From Pleodorina starrii (lineage: Eukaryota > Chlorophyta > Chlorophyceae > Chlamydomonadales > Volvocaceae): a stretch of 64,000 nucleotides of DNA. Shown in pieces: positions 1-12,479 of this stretch. The DNA lies in assembly GCA_030267565.1 (NCBI GenBank), contig BRXU01000002.1, positions 5,579,501 to 5,643,500 on the forward strand, written 5' to 3'. A program made the translations under genes and the position numbers. Within the stretch, counting starts at the first letter, position 1. Every line of letters starts with the position of its first letter. The notes below the pieces were generated by a model. It saw nothing but the letters and a program-made list of their open reading frames with translations, did not search any database and was not told the origin of the DNA.

Positions 1-270
1 CGCCAGGCAACCAGAAACTGTGGCCACTGTGACGACGGGCACCTTCCTCCCCACCGGCTAAAAGCACATTCGCATCAATTGTGGAAGCGACGCGCTCTTT
101 CCGGCAGAGACACGCCTCGTGCGGCCCTCTTCTCGCGGCGTCCCAGCGCTGCCACCAGCGACCCGTCCTCGCAGAAAGCGCTCGCGAGCCCGTGGCCCCC
201 GCCCCCGAACAAAACACGGGAGGAACGGGATGTGTGCCCCTAGCCTTAGGCTCCTAGTTGTAGAAGCAGC
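1..270. other. Gene-free stretch downstream of VPS52
   Basis: This stretch lies 3' of the VPS52 stop codon, which is on the minus strand at 271-273. It probably holds that gene's 3' UTR and the start of an intergenic spacer. I looked for the green-algal polyadenylation signal TGTAA on the minus strand and did not find it. No convincing coding signal is visible. Confidence 0.4.
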
Positions 271-3200
271 TCATGTCTTTGTGATTCGCTTGATTTCATA
301 CATGATGGACGGCACGTTGACCGCCTCGCGCACCAGCGTCAGTCCGTCGGCGCCCTGCCGCTTGAGCAGCTCCAGGAACCTGTTGGGACGTGCAGAGGAT
401 CTGGAAGTTATCCTCCACGGATAGACCGGAGCCCGGGAACGGTAATTAATGGTGTAGGCAATTGCAGAAGAACAGCGAGGTAAGTGCAACCGAGGCGGGT
501 AGGGGGGTGGATAGGTACTTAGGTAGTGAGGTAGATGGGTAGTTAGGTAGGCGGGGTATATATATGCAGGTAGCTCCATAGTAGTTAGTTAAGTAGGTAG
601 TTAGGTGGGTCATTTGGTAGGTCGGTCATTGTAGATAGGTACGTAGGTGGTTAGGTTGGTGCGGCGGGAGGCGCCAGGTGGGAGGGAGGTAGCGGAGAGG
701 GCTTGGCGACTTGGAGCGACGTGCGAATAGCGTAGTTGACATTTGCGACATTTGCGTAGTGGTTGCAGGGCCGGCGGCAGGTACTGGCCGTGGCGGCGGG
801 TTGGGCGAGGCGGCGCACCCGCTACGACCGGACCCATGCACATCGGGGACGGCGCTGGGGCAGGGGTGGCGCCGTGGGGTTCCGCGCTGTTGGGTTCGGG
901 TGTGATCCCTTCCTTGACCAGAGTCCCACCACCACCACCAGGACCCGGACCCGGACCCGGGCCCGGGCCAGGACCCGGGCCAGGACCCGGGCCAGGACCA
1001 GGACCAGGACCAGGACCAGGACCAGGACCAGGACCAGGACCAGCGCAAGAAGTGGAGGGGTCGGATTCGTTCCGGTGGCACCTAACCCCCCCCCCCGTCC
1101 GCTGGGCTTCTTCTTTCATTCTTGCAAATTTACAAATTTACTCTTCCAACCCCCCTCGCTCTTCCCACCCGCCAGCGTCGCCTCCGTTCCACCGCTGCGG
1201 CCTCATCTCCATTGCCCCCACCCACCCCTCCACCCACCGCGTGTAGTACTTGAGCAGCGAGGTCATGGACGCCTGCAGCACGTCCCTGCCGCAGCTCGTC
1301 TCGGCAAACTGGGCGGCCACCTCGCGGTGCATACACTCGATGGCGTCCTTCCACCTGCACAGGGGCAGAGGGGCAGAGGGGCAGGGCAGCGGCGAGGGGC
1401 AGAGGGGCAGAGGTGCGCGGCAGCGGCGATTTGTGGTGCAACAGGGAGGTGTGGAGCAGGGGCGCGGTGCGGTGACGGTGCAGCCAACGGGGGAAGGGTG
1501 AGAAAAAAGATACCGCAGCGAAGGGACGGAGACGGGCGTTAGCAAGCGGACCCTGAACCCAGAGGGAGGCATCTGAGTAGGTTGGGTTGGGGTGGCATGG
1601 CACGAGGGGGGTGGGGTGGGGTGAGGGAGAGCAGCGTGGAAAAAGAGGAAAGGGAGATGCGGTATCCATGTACGGGCGGAGGGCGTGAGAGGGCGGGGGG
1701 GGGGGGCGAGCGGGAGCGGGAGCGGGCTTTGTCCAGGGGGCGTTGCAGCGGGGAGAGGGCTGAGAGGTCCTGAGCTGCCGACTCCGTCGATGCACGACAA
1801 AGGGCCCCCTTGCGAAGCGAAACCCGACCTCCCCTCCCCTCGTTCCTCCCTGCTGCCACCTCCTCTCCGCCGCCCCCGTTCTCCAGGCGTGCACTACACA
1901 CCCGCCGCACACCCGCCTCCCTCGCCTCCCTTGTCCCCCCTTCCCACACCCCACCCTTCTGTTCCATTGCTGCGGCTCGTATCCCCTTGCCCAACCCCTT
2001 CGTGCCCCCCGGCGCCACCCCCTCCTAAGTCCTAACCCTCCTTCCCCCTCCCCCGGCCCTCCCCCCCCACCTGGCGGCGAAGTCCCGCAGGATGGGCGCC
2101 GCCTGTGCCGGCGCGAACCCCGGTAGGTGCTGCCCCTCCGGCACTCCCGACCTCTTGGCCGCCTGCTCCGCCTTCTTGACCCAGTCCACCAGCTCCCGGA
2201 AGTGCACCGCCAGCTGGTCGTCCACAAACAGACCCGTGCAGGAGGCCAGCTGGTCCTGAGAGAGTTGGAGGGCGGGCGGGAGGGAGGAGGGGGGAAGGGG
2301 GTCAGCGAGTGATATGACTCCTTTATTTAAGAATGAGACACTGCGGACGTATAGGCGGGAGCCCGTAAACGGAAGGGGGGGAGGGAGGGGGTCAGAAGAG
2401 TCGTTACTTCAAGGGACGCTGGCTGACTGGCTGGGGTACGGGGATGGCCCACGGATGGCACATGCGGGTACGGTAGCTGATGGAGGTGAATAGTCGGAGG
2501 AACAAAGGCAGGGGTGACGCAGGCGGCGTCGTACCGGTATCCACGTTTTGGCCGGGGCCCGAGAGTGGAACGGGGATGACTGCCTGGGACGGAGGCGCAA
2601 AGAGGCAAGCATGTTCGCCCCCTCCCCCCCCGCCACCACCACCACCTTCTACCCACCTCACACTCCTTCAAGTTGGTCAGCCCCGTCCGGCCAATGCCCA
2701 CGCTCGCCGCCGCCCCGCCCGGCACCGACCCCGCCGGCCCCGCAGCCGCGCCGGCCGCCCCAGCCGCCGGCCCGCCAGCCGCGCCGCCGCCGCCAGCGGC
2801 GACTGCAGGCGCGACGCCGCTGCTGCCGCCGCCCGGCAGCGGCTGCGAGCCGCTACTTGCGATGGCGGCCCCCCCGACGCTGCCCGCCGCGGCTGCCCGC
2901 AGGGTGATGTGTATGTGGTTGTACTGCACTATGAGGAATATGATGCCCGTCCGGCGGTCCTTGAACAGGTTGGACATCCTCAGCAGCAGGTCGTGCATGG
3001 ACTGCCAGAGGCGCTCCATCATGTCAACAAAGGACTGGGCCTTGAAGATGCCTGGGAGCGGTGCCGGGGGGGCGGATGGCGTTTGGGTGGGTGCGTGTGG
3101 GGGAGGGGGAGTGGTACCGGTAAACGTGAAATGCGATACTGATACTGATGTGTGTGGAAAGGGGAGGGGGGAGGTAGGGGGGCGCGGGTACAGGTGAGGG

Positions 3201-6200
3201 ATGCGTTGAGAAGCGGTAATGACATGGGGAGGGGAGGGGTTAGGATTGCGGGCTGGCGGGTTAGGTAGGGTAAGGCGGGGCGCGGGGCAGGGGTCCACAG
3301 CGCAGGGGTCGGTGGAGCGAGTACACGCACGCCGGATTGCGCCCCCTCCCCCGCTCCTCGGCGCGACATGAGGGGAGATGGAGGTCGGGGCGGTCGCGTT
3401 GTGGATGCAGAGATGCAGAGTGGGAGGCCGGTGCATTGAAGCTGAAGCTGCGCGGGGTGTTCTGCACATCCTGATGTCGATTTGAGGTGCCAGCATGGTG
3501 CGGAGGTAGAGCGGGGGGCGGGGGGAAACGGGGGGAGGAGAGAGATTCAGGTCGTTACGGTATGTCACGATGTGTAGTTCGTGACGGTCGATGGCGCAGT
3601 GCCCCCACCAACACACACACTCACACGTTTTGGCACTTCCCCCCCAGTCGATCGAGCCAGAACCCACAGCCGGGCACACAAGCGCCCCCGCCCTCTGTCG
3701 CCGCCTACCCTCCGTCGCCGCCTACCCTCCTCACATCCCCAAAACACACACAAACACACAAATACACTCCCTCCCTCTCCCAACCCTCGTCACTCACCCG
3801 GGTCTCCGCTGTCGTATCCCGCCATGAGCACCAGCATGGACGACGACAGCGCCGCGTACCTCCGCGTCACGAAGTGCGGCGCACTCGAGTCCACGAACAG
3901 CGAGCGCTCCACACCGGGCCGGATGGACTGAAGCTGGCCGTCGAACAGCAGCTGAGCGGGGGAAGGGGGTGGGGGGCAGGGCGGGGTGAGAGTTTTAGGA
4001 AGCAGTTCAAACGAGCCCGCTGCAGGCTTAGAAGTATGGGAAAAGAACAGTCCTTTCCCTTATCATCTTTATCGCCCCCCAGGCGGGCGGGCGGGCGGGC
4101 GGGCAATGAAGGGATTGGGAGGGATTCGGAGGGGAAGGCACGGGGAGGAGAGGTTGAAGGGGCGTGGGGAAATGAACCGTGCAGGAGCAGCAAACAGCGC
4201 TGCCGAAGGGAGGGTTGCGCTGGAAGGAGCCAGCTTGGACGCGCCGACCTGAAAGCGCACCGTACCGTATGTCGGCAGGCCTTGGGAGGCAAGGCGCTTT
4301 ACGGTACGTGCGGTCCGCCCCACTCCTCTTCACTCGGCTTCACGCCGCTACGCTTCATTCCGCTTCGCGCCCCCTCCCCGCCCACCCGCAAAGCCCTGGA
4401 ACATGCGCCCGTTCCCACTCACCCGGCGCCCCGCCCCGCCCCACCCCACCCCCCCTTGACGACCCGACCCACAAACGACTTCCATCCTGACCCGCGCTAC
4501 TCGCTCTCCCTCCTCCCCCGCCCCTCCCCCCCTTCTACCACCCATTTTGCTCTCCCCCCCCTCTTACCTTGAACCTGGGCCACAGCAGCAGGTGCACCCG
4601 GTCCAGGTAGTCGTCCAGGGAGGGCACCCTCCGCCTCAGCATGAGCTTGCGGTGGTCGTGGTTGATGCGGATCATGAGCAGGATGCAAATCAGGTCGCCG
4701 ATGTTCTGCGTTGGGCGGGGTGGGTCGGGTCGGGTTGGTGAGGGGAGGGGAGGGGCCGGGGGGCGGGGAGGAGGGCGGAAGGCGGCAGGCGGGCGGGTGA
4801 AGGGGTCCATCCACGAATAGGCCGGAAAGGGAAAGGGCGCGAAAGGGCGGCGACGGAGGGGACTGGTTTGTAGGGGCCGGGGGGGCGAAAAGTTCGCCCA
4901 TTGCTGCACAATAATGGCTCGCCCGCCCGTCCACGAGGCACAGGGCATCGCACTGCAGACACACCCCAGCCGGGGTGTCCGCCTTCTTGCCCGTGCACCT
5001 CGCCCGCCCCCCTCTTCCTCCCCGGCCCTCCTTCCCGGCTGCGGTCGGGTGCCCTCTGAGCGCCCTCCGGACCGGTCTACGCCACTGCTCCCACCCGGCA
5101 CCCACATCCCGCATCCCCCCCTCACCACCCCACACACAGACGCACACCCCCCACACACAGACACAGACACAGACCCCCCCCGGGCTGCTGAACTGCTGAC
5201 CTGCAGGTTGGCCACGAGGTCCCCCTCCACCACCGCCACAATGGGCGCAAACATGTCCTTGAACACGGGCAGTCCCTCGTCCTCGTCGAAGAAGTCGCAG
5301 CAAAAGAGGTACTCCGAGGTGGCGGTGTCCAACAGCAGCTTGTGCACGTTGCGGAAGATGACCTGGTGGAGGTGGGGGGGTGGGGTGGGGTGTGTGTGTG
5401 TGGTGGTGGTGGGGGTGGGGATTGAAGAAGGAACCGCAGCGAAGGGAAAGAGGCGACGCAAGCAAACCCGGGCGCGGGGGGTGGGGGGGTGGGGTTAGAG
5501 AGTGAATTTGCAGAAACGAAACAAGAGCGGGGGTGGGTGGGTGGGTGGTACAAAAGAAAATACCGCAGAGGAGACGGAGACGGCGTTAGCGAACGGACCC
5601 AGAACCAGCAATACTTACCGAACATACCGGGGACCGGTGGGAGGTGGACAGCACGTAACGGGGTGAAGAGCGCAACAAACCGGCGGCCTCTGATGTATGA
5701 ATACACCGCAACGTCGATGCCCCTCCCCCCCCCCTCTCCGCCCTCATCCCCCTCATGACGCCGCCTCCATCCCACCCACCGCTGCGGCCTCATCCCTACC
5801 ACCCTCCCGCCCCCCGCCCCTCCCGCTGCAAATCCCCCACCTCGTAGGGGAACTTCTGTCCGTCGTGCTCCGCCTGGTGCGGGATGATGGCGGGCTTGTC
5901 CAGCTGGTCCAGAACCGCAGCCCGCTCGCCCAGGCTGAATGTAGCCTCCTGTGTGTATGCACGTGTGCACGTGTGTGTACGATGTGTTAGAAGAAAGGTG
6001 TTGTTATGTTATGGGACGGGCGCACGGGGTGCACCGGCCACAATGATGGGTGCGATGGTGGGTCCGTCGTGTTTGTTCAATCACCACAGGGCCCGAGGCC
6101 GTCCCAATCGCGTAGCGCCTATTCCTGCCATGATCAACAAGACCCAACTTCTAGATTTGGCATTTCTGCTGAGCGTCGGAACGCCGTCGGTTTCACCTCA

Positions 6201-9200
6201 CCTCACCTCACTGCAGGGCCGAACCGACCCAACAGCCCGGCTCGCCGTAACAAAATCCTTCTCAACAGCCCCAGGCCCCGCCTCAGCTGCCCACCCGAGC
6301 CCGCCGCCGCGGCGGACGACGCAGTTGCCGACCATCCGGGTATTTGTAATGCTCCATGTACGTTTGGTAAGTGATACCGCGTATGGTTGATCAGTATAAC
6401 CGGGCCCTGTCACCAACATCGCCTCGGCTCCTTCGCTGCGGTCCGTTTTTTACCCCTGTCCCTCCCCCTCTTGCCAGCCTCGCCCATCGCCTCCGTCGCC
6501 TCCGCCCCAGATCCCTAAGGTATCTTCGTGCACCCGCGCCCCTCCCCTCCCCACGCCCCTCCCCTCCCCACGCCCCGCCCCCCCTCCCCTCGCACCGTGG
6601 TCGCCCTGGCCGCCGCCTTGCCGAACAGCGCCGTGATGCCCGCCCCGCCTCCGCCCCCCTCCGGCGCCCCCAGCACATCCGCCGAGCCCGCCACCGCCGC
6701 CTGCATCTTCTCCATGGCGCTCTGGTAGGTGCGGAAGTGGGAGGCCAGGATGCGAGACAGGACCGACACGTACTCGTTGCGGATCTGGGGGGGAGGGGGG
6801 TTGGGAGGGCGAGGGAAGAGGGGAAGCCGGGGGGGGGGGAGGGGATGTGGATGAAGGGGGCAAAGGGGGTCAGGGAGTGATATGCTCCTTTATAAAACAA
6901 TGAGTCACTGCGGACGTTGTTGATCAAGCTGCTGCAGCCGCTGAAGCTCCGGAATTCCGGGCAAAAAGGGGAGGCGGGAAAAGTCAAGGGAGGGTTGCGA
7001 CCGAGAAAAGAGCGCTTCGCGTGGAGGTTCATGAAGCGCGATGTGCATATGCCGCGGTGTCATGCCGGGACGTCCCCCGCCCCTCGTTCGCCGCCCCTCC
7101 TCATCCTTGGCCCCCATAACACCGCCCCACGAGGGCCTCTCTGCCCCCCCTTTGTCCTCACGAGAGCACCCCCTCCGCCCCCCTCTCCACCCGCTAGGGC
7201 CCCCCCACGCACACACACACGCATACACACCCGCCCACGGCTGTCCTCACCTCCGTGTACACGTCCGGTCCGTGCACCCTGAGGAACCTCATGAAGTACT
7301 TGTACTTGAGCAGCACCGACTGCTGGATGATCTGCACGTTGGTCTTGGGCCGCTTCAGCTGGTACACCTTGCCCATCATGAACTCGCGGACCTGAGGGAA
7401 GGCGGCAAGGCGGAAGAAAGACGGGAGGGGTTATCCACGTATAGGCCGGAGGGGGTCAGGGAGTGATATGCTCCTTTACCGGTATATAACAATGAGTCAC
7501 TGCGGAGGCCGGAGGGTGGGGTCGAGGGCGGGCGGGGGGGGGGGCGGGGGGGCGGGGCGCAAGGGCGCGTCCGGCCGCACGAGCGTGACCGGGAGCGAAA
7601 TGGTTTTTTCTTGGAGGAGTTCCTTCCAGGCTGAGCCGCTTCCGTATGGCAGAGGTGTGAAGCTGCATCCGCGGGCTACGATGCCGCGGCGGCTATTTTG
7701 ATGAAGGGTGATTGGTGAACTGATCACCATCTATAGCGTGTTGGAGCTTGGAGGCTGCCATTGTACTGCGTTGGCGGACATTGCTGCCCACTGAAGTGGG
7801 TTTGCCAGCAGCCAGAGACCCGCCAAGAAATGTTCTACTGCTGGAAGGGTTGTGGTTGTTAGGGTTGGGATTTAGGGGTTCAAAGGAGAGGCATCGTTTG
7901 GTGTCGTCTCACGGAAGGTGGCGAAGAGGTCCGCAAACTGGACGAAGGACAGGATGGACGGGTGGCGGCGCTCCGACAACCCCGATTGACGGACGGACGG
8001 ACGCAACTCCCTGTTTCCGTTCCCTCCCACCCTACACTCGGTCATATCCGTGTACTGTACACATAATTCAAGCATATACCCACCATAACGCCTTAACCTT
8101 CACAAATCATACCCTTCCACCCTACACATACATACACTCGCTCATATCCGCCTACTCAACACATAATAAAAGCATAAACCCACCATAAAGCCTCAACATA
8201 ACAACTCATACAAAAACTTGACGAGGATGGGATTTGAACCCACGCCCTTTCGGACTAGAAATTTCTTATCCTGGAAGACTCCAGGTAGACCTGAATCTAG
8301 CGCCTTAGACCGCTCGGCCACCTCGTCATGCCAATGGGCAAGCATTGCTCATCCATATTACCTTATGCCAGCGTTTCCCGTGCCGGCCCCTTCCGGTCGG
8401 CCCCGTGCGGCCCCTTCCGGTCGGCCCCGTGCGGCCCCTTCCAGTCGGCCCCCATTCTCGTCCCTTCGCACCTTGGTGACCGCCTTGACGCGCAGCTTCT
8501 CCAGCGCGCCCTCGATGTCCCGCTTGGCCAGCGAGGAGCGCGCCACGCCGTCGTCCCGCACGAACAGCAGCTTGCGGTCCAGGGCCAGCAGCGGCTCCAC
8601 AAACTCCTCGTTTACCTGCGCGCAGTTGCAGCAGACCGGCGTCGGGGTGCGGCGTCCGGCGAACTGCAAGCTAACTATATCAAAAGAGCGAAGATGGCAA
8701 CAGGCCCAACCCCAGCCAGGGGTAGTAAGGGAGTCTAGGCACTAGGGGAGTCCCGTAGGCAGGGCCTGCCTGCGGGAGGGGCAGGGTAGGGCACCACCAC
8801 GGTTAAGTATTACTGGGTTCCGGGTCCGTTCGCTAACGCCGTCTCCGTCTCCGCTGCGGTATCTTCTTTTTACCCCAAGCACGGCCTCTTCGCGTGCCTG
8901 AGGGGCCCACCTCGTGCTCCAGGATGGACGTGACGAGCTCCTCGCTGATGGTGAGCTGCTCAATGAAGGAGCCCAGCTGCGACTCCGCGGCCCGCCGGTT
9001 CTTGAGCTTGGTGCCCATGGACTGGGACTGCACCTGCAGCTGCCGGATCTCCTCGCCCACCTGCAGGCTCGGCGGGTGGGGTTGGGTTGAGGTGAGTTGG
9101 GTTGGGTTGGTGTGGACGAAAGGAGCGGGGCCGGGGTAGGGTGAAGAAAAACGGTCCGAGTAGGCAAGCCAACAGCCTGATATACGGGTTGGGGGTCGGG

Positions 9201-11186
9201 TGGCCTGGGTTGGATGGATGGAGCGGAATGGAAATGGCGGCAAGAAGGGAAGCGTGGCGGTGCATGATGTAGGAGCCGCCGCGCCCGCCGCTTCCAGAAG
9301 GACATGTCGCCTGCTGCTACAGCAGCGCTTCCGGCAGCCCCGGATGGAGCGCCGGGAAGCACAGCTGGAGCTCCATCCTTGAGGGCAAAAGAACGCCGCC
9401 GCGGAGGCCCCGCACAAGCTGGGTACGCAGCAGCCACTGCCTTCTTCAGCACCTTGTATAATGCCCCGATGCGTCAATACTTGCCATGACACAGGCACAT
9501 AATACTGCCTTCGCTTCCTGCCCCTCTTGATCCACGCCGGCATATGGGGCTTTTCCACGGGGCCCAGCGCACCCACACCATCCCCATGACGCGTCTATCT
9601 GTATACATGGAGCCTCCACCTCGTTTCCCAGTCCCACCGGTGCCTCCAAATGACGCATTCCTAGCCCGATAGGGTTACCGGCAGTCATTCCTCTCATACA
9701 GGGCCCGTGGCGGCCCCTCGCGCCGTGCCGTGGCACGTGCGCCGCTCCGAACCCCTTCCCGTTCCCCCCGAAACCCCCCGCGTTGGCACCCCGCGCCCAC
9801 CTTCCCCAGCTCCGACTGGAACCTGGCCAGCAGCTGCTCCATGCCCGACAGGATGGAGTCGCACGTCTTGATCTGCGCCGCCCGGGAGGGGTTGGGGGCG
9901 GCGAGGGAGAATGAACGAGAGCGGAGAACCGGAACCGGGATGCAGTATCGACAGGGGCCGGGTGGAGTGGCGGGTAGACAGCGCCGATGTGAGGAAACAA
10001 ACTCCACTGTTACGGCGTGATCGGTTTTGGGATCGGTCAAGGTCTGTACAGTGGCCGGCCGGCCGGCCGGCTGCGCACCGATGCCGGACCTCAGCATTGC
10101 AGCGCGGATCAGGCTGCAGAGCCCCAGCGTGCAACGCTGCCAGGCATCGAAGGAAGAGCCTGCTGGTAAGGCCTGCTGGGAGGGCAGGGCGCCTCCGCTG
10201 CACATGTTCCTACTAAAGGACCGGAGCCCTCAGGGCGGCTAGGGAAGCCGCGCGGGAAGCCGGCACAGGCCAGGAATGTGGGGGGCTGGCCAGCTTGCTG
10301 CGCTTTGGCCGATCTGAGCGGTCGGCTGCAGTGTTCCCGGCACCCGGCGCAGCCAGGGCTCCGCTTGGAATAACCCACATCCCTGCGATGCTCGCGGTAA
10401 CAGCACACAGCCTGCCTGCACAGCCGTCCTTCACAGAATGAGACATGCGCGCTGTTCCGTCCCGGAACAGGGTTGACTTGCGTGGGCACTTCGGCAAACA
10501 GCGTGCCACTGCACGCGACGGGATGCGGCGGGGCGAGCTGTCTGCGCTGCACCGCGGCAAAAACCCAGATGCCTGCGAAACACGACCCATCCGCCTTGTG
10601 CCCAAGCATGCTTGCAACTCTTTCACAGGTTGCACATCAGGGTCCTAAGTCATACAGACGCCCAGAAGACGTGGTAAGCTACATGGCTCGGAGGTCCGTT
10701 GGCTGACGGGAGACAGGTCGACGGGTCTGCCTTCTGCCGGCTGCCACGCTCTTACACCCGGCACAGTTGGTGCTTTCCCTTGGCCCTACTCTCGCGAAAA
10801 ACATGCACCCCCGACCCAGGTGCAAGCACCTGATCGTGAAGTGCCACCATGTTGTCGCTCTCCTGTATGTAGTCCTGAATGGACTCCAGCTCCACGGTCC
10901 GCAGCTTGTCGTCTATTTCCCGCGCGTACTCCTTCACGACGCGGCCCTGCTCAAGGATGCCTTTTATCACGTCGTGGTCCTGGAACTCTTCCAGGTCCTT
11001 GTCCACGTCCTGAAGGCTTATCACGCCGCTGGCACCCTCCCCGAGAAAGTCAGCGAGGCTGACGCTCTCGCCAAGCGGAGTCACATCTGTCTCCAAGTCA
11101 TCTCCCTCGAACAAGTCATTCATAAGCTGCTTCCGGAGGTTCTCCGCATACTTTGCAGCGTCATTGCCACCCACTGCCACTGCCAT
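271..11186 (-). CDS. VPS52: Vacuolar protein sorting-associated protein 52 (GARP/EARP tethering subunit)
   Basis: VPS52 is a core subunit of the GARP and EARP complexes, which tether endosome-derived vesicles at the trans-Golgi and recycling endosomes. The 14 exons, in gene order, are 11186-10830, 9872-9801, 9060-8911, 8615-8472, 7391-7251, 6784-6596, 5948-5841, 5362-5201, 4705-4568, 3951-3798, 3051-2657, 2255-2071, 1354-1238 and 379-271. All junctions are GT-AG and in phase, giving 806 residues against about 700 in land plants. Family blocks appear in order: ESIQDYIQESDNMVALHDQ (exon 1), LKNRRAAESQLGSFIEQL (exon 3), RPKTNVQIIQQSVLLKYKY (exon 5), LLLDTATSEYLFCCDFFDE (exon 8), ILLMIRINHDHRKLM (exon 9) and the C-terminal VPSIMYEIKRIT. 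The extra length is mostly an Ala/Gly/Pro-rich insert in exon 11, around residues 585-660. The start MAVAVGG at 11186 was chosen because the family N-terminus follows directly; an in-frame ATG at 11216 is possible. The acceptor of exon 7 could shift by one codon. Confidence 0.93.
941..1042. repeat. Hexanucleotide microsatellite in VPS52 intron 13
   Basis: About 17 units of a GGACCC/GGACCA hexamer lie inside intron 13 of VPS52. Because six is divisible by three, the array reads as Gly-Pro, Arg-Thr or Trp-Ser dipeptide runs on either strand. Those open frames are artefacts of the repeat. Confidence 0.9.
5363..5840 (-). repeat. VPS52 intron 7 with inverted intron-end motif pair
   Basis: This intron carries the recurrent CTGCGG-centred motif at both ends in opposite orientation. 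The donor-proximal copy (about 5757-5793) is antisense to VPS52. The acceptor-proximal copy (about 5430-5455) is sense, and a further sense copy lies at 5564-5590. The two ends can pair as an imperfect stem that would bring the splice sites together. The same arrangement recurs in other introns of the window. Confidence 0.6.
8029..8208. repeat. Imperfect tandem duplication beside the tRNA gene
   Basis: Two AT-richer units of about 85-90 bp, roughly 8029-8115 and 8121-8208, share the blocks TCATATCCG, CACATAAT, AAGCATA and ACCCACCATAA. They lie immediately 3' of the tRNA-Leu within VPS52 intron 4. Their lower GC sets them apart from the surrounding intron. They could be remnants of sequence that arrived with the tRNA. 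Confidence 0.6.
8219..8327 (-). tRNA. tRNA-Leu(CAG) with a 29-nt intron, nested in VPS52 intron 4
   Basis: The acceptor arm GACGAGG pairs perfectly with CCTCGTC, followed by an A discriminator. The D arm is GCC/GGC, the anticodon stem CTAGA/TCTAG and the T arm loop TTCAAAT. The 32-38 loop reads TTCAGGT once an intron at 8261-8289 is removed after base 37, giving anticodon CAG. The variable arm is the long class II type expected for leucine. A run of five T on the minus strand follows the gene and would serve as the Pol III terminator. It has the same orientation as its Pol II host gene. Confidence 0.92.
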
Positions 11187-12479
11187 TTTCCAACACGCAG
11201 TGCTAAGATATGGCAAGCTGAGCTAACGAAAGGAGGTATGCAGCTTACATTAAAAAAGTAGATTCACCAAACCACCGCAACAACTTCACTGATCATTCAA
11301 CTCAGTACTATTCTTTGTATGAGTTGGTAAGGAGTTCAACCAATAGTGAAGGGATATGCAGTTCTGAACCACGGCGACGAAACGCGTGTTGCTTCGCGCA
11401 GAGAAAAAAAGAACAAGTACAGCCGGTGCTGCCGTGCTTCTGTGTGTTAGAGCCCGCTTGGACACTTTGAATTGTATTCGATCATCGATTCAGCCGGCAT
11501 TGCTAAACCCTTGCCATGAATATGCATAAACGCGAAAGGATGACGGTGACCCTCATAGGCAACGGAAGCCGATTGCATTGCTTCCCGACTGTATCCATTG
11601 ACTATACAAAAGGACAGTTTACTTTATAGGCGCTGGCTGAAAGAGGGTGGCCTTTGGGGCGATTCTGTCATATTCCCCATTTCTCCGTCTCGACCCACCC
11701 ACTGTAAGAAGCTCCGGACTCGACCTTAGAGGCCCACTTCACTGCAATTATACTTATGTTTCAGTCATAACCCTGCTTGCAGTTAGCATTACATAAGTTC
11801 TAGGCTCCACCAAAGCAGCATTTATACCGATGGGCGTCGGGCGCCCGGCGCGGAGCCCTAGCTCACGCGCTAGCTCTACAATTCTGGAGACGGTACTTTC
11901 AGCAGCCGTAATTGCAAAGGGCCCAGGAGGCAGCGGCCACAATGGCCTGCAGGTGGTCGACAGGTGGGCGGGGCGAAATTCTGTCGTCCAGCGCCGTGTT
12001 TCAGCAGACAAACTTGCTTATTTGCTATTTAAAATAAATCCAGTGCTGAGGTTTTGCTAATAAATAGAACGCAAATGTCATCTGGCGTAACAATGTTAAC
12101 TAGCTGGCTCCGTGTGCTAGGACCCGAAATGGTATGTGTTGTGGGGCTGTCCTTACCCCAAATATACTTGTTCGGGTGATTAATTTCTTTGACATCGCGT
12201 GTATTCTTCGAAGTATCACTCTACAACACGGGCCGCGGTTAAACCCCATGGCCCCCAGGCGCCTTGCAGCCCCGCCCGCGCCCCCGCCGCCTCTCCCCGC
12301 GGCCGGCCCTCCCATCCCGCGCCTGTCCCTTGCCTGCCTCACACCTTCCCGTCTCTCCTCACACTTTTAACCCGACCCAACCACCCCCATCCTGTTAGAA
12401 CCCCTCACCTACCCCCCCGTCTCGCATCCACCTCCTCTGCCGCCGCCACACCCCGCCCCTATCGGACCGCTGCCGGCAG
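11187..12479. promoter_or_regulatory. Divergent intergenic region between VPS52 and the large plus-strand gene
   Basis: About 1.3 kb separates two head-to-head genes and must contain both promoters and the 5' UTRs. The part from 11270 to 11760 is clearly AT-richer than the genes. I see no clear TATA box. Two possible 5' exons of the plus-strand gene are visible but unproven: an ORF from 11830 with a donor-like CAG/GTGGTC near 11950, and an ATG directly followed by a strong GTATGT donor near 12130. Confidence 0.4.

Noticed and set aside
610..1246. Long ORFs encoding Gly-Pro, Trp-Ser or Arg-Thr runs on both strands
   Set aside because: They are translations of a hexamer microsatellite inside VPS52 intron 13; all frames stay open because the period is a multiple of three.
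8219..8327. Reading the tRNA as intronless
   Set aside because: Without removing 29 nt the anticodon stem has a C-C mismatch and the variable arm becomes far too long; with the intron removed all arms pair.
11754..12011. Minus-strand ORF with a helix-like ESTVSRIVELARELGLRAG stretch
   Set aside because: No family resemblance, no splice signals joining it to VPS52, and it overlaps the presumed promoter region.
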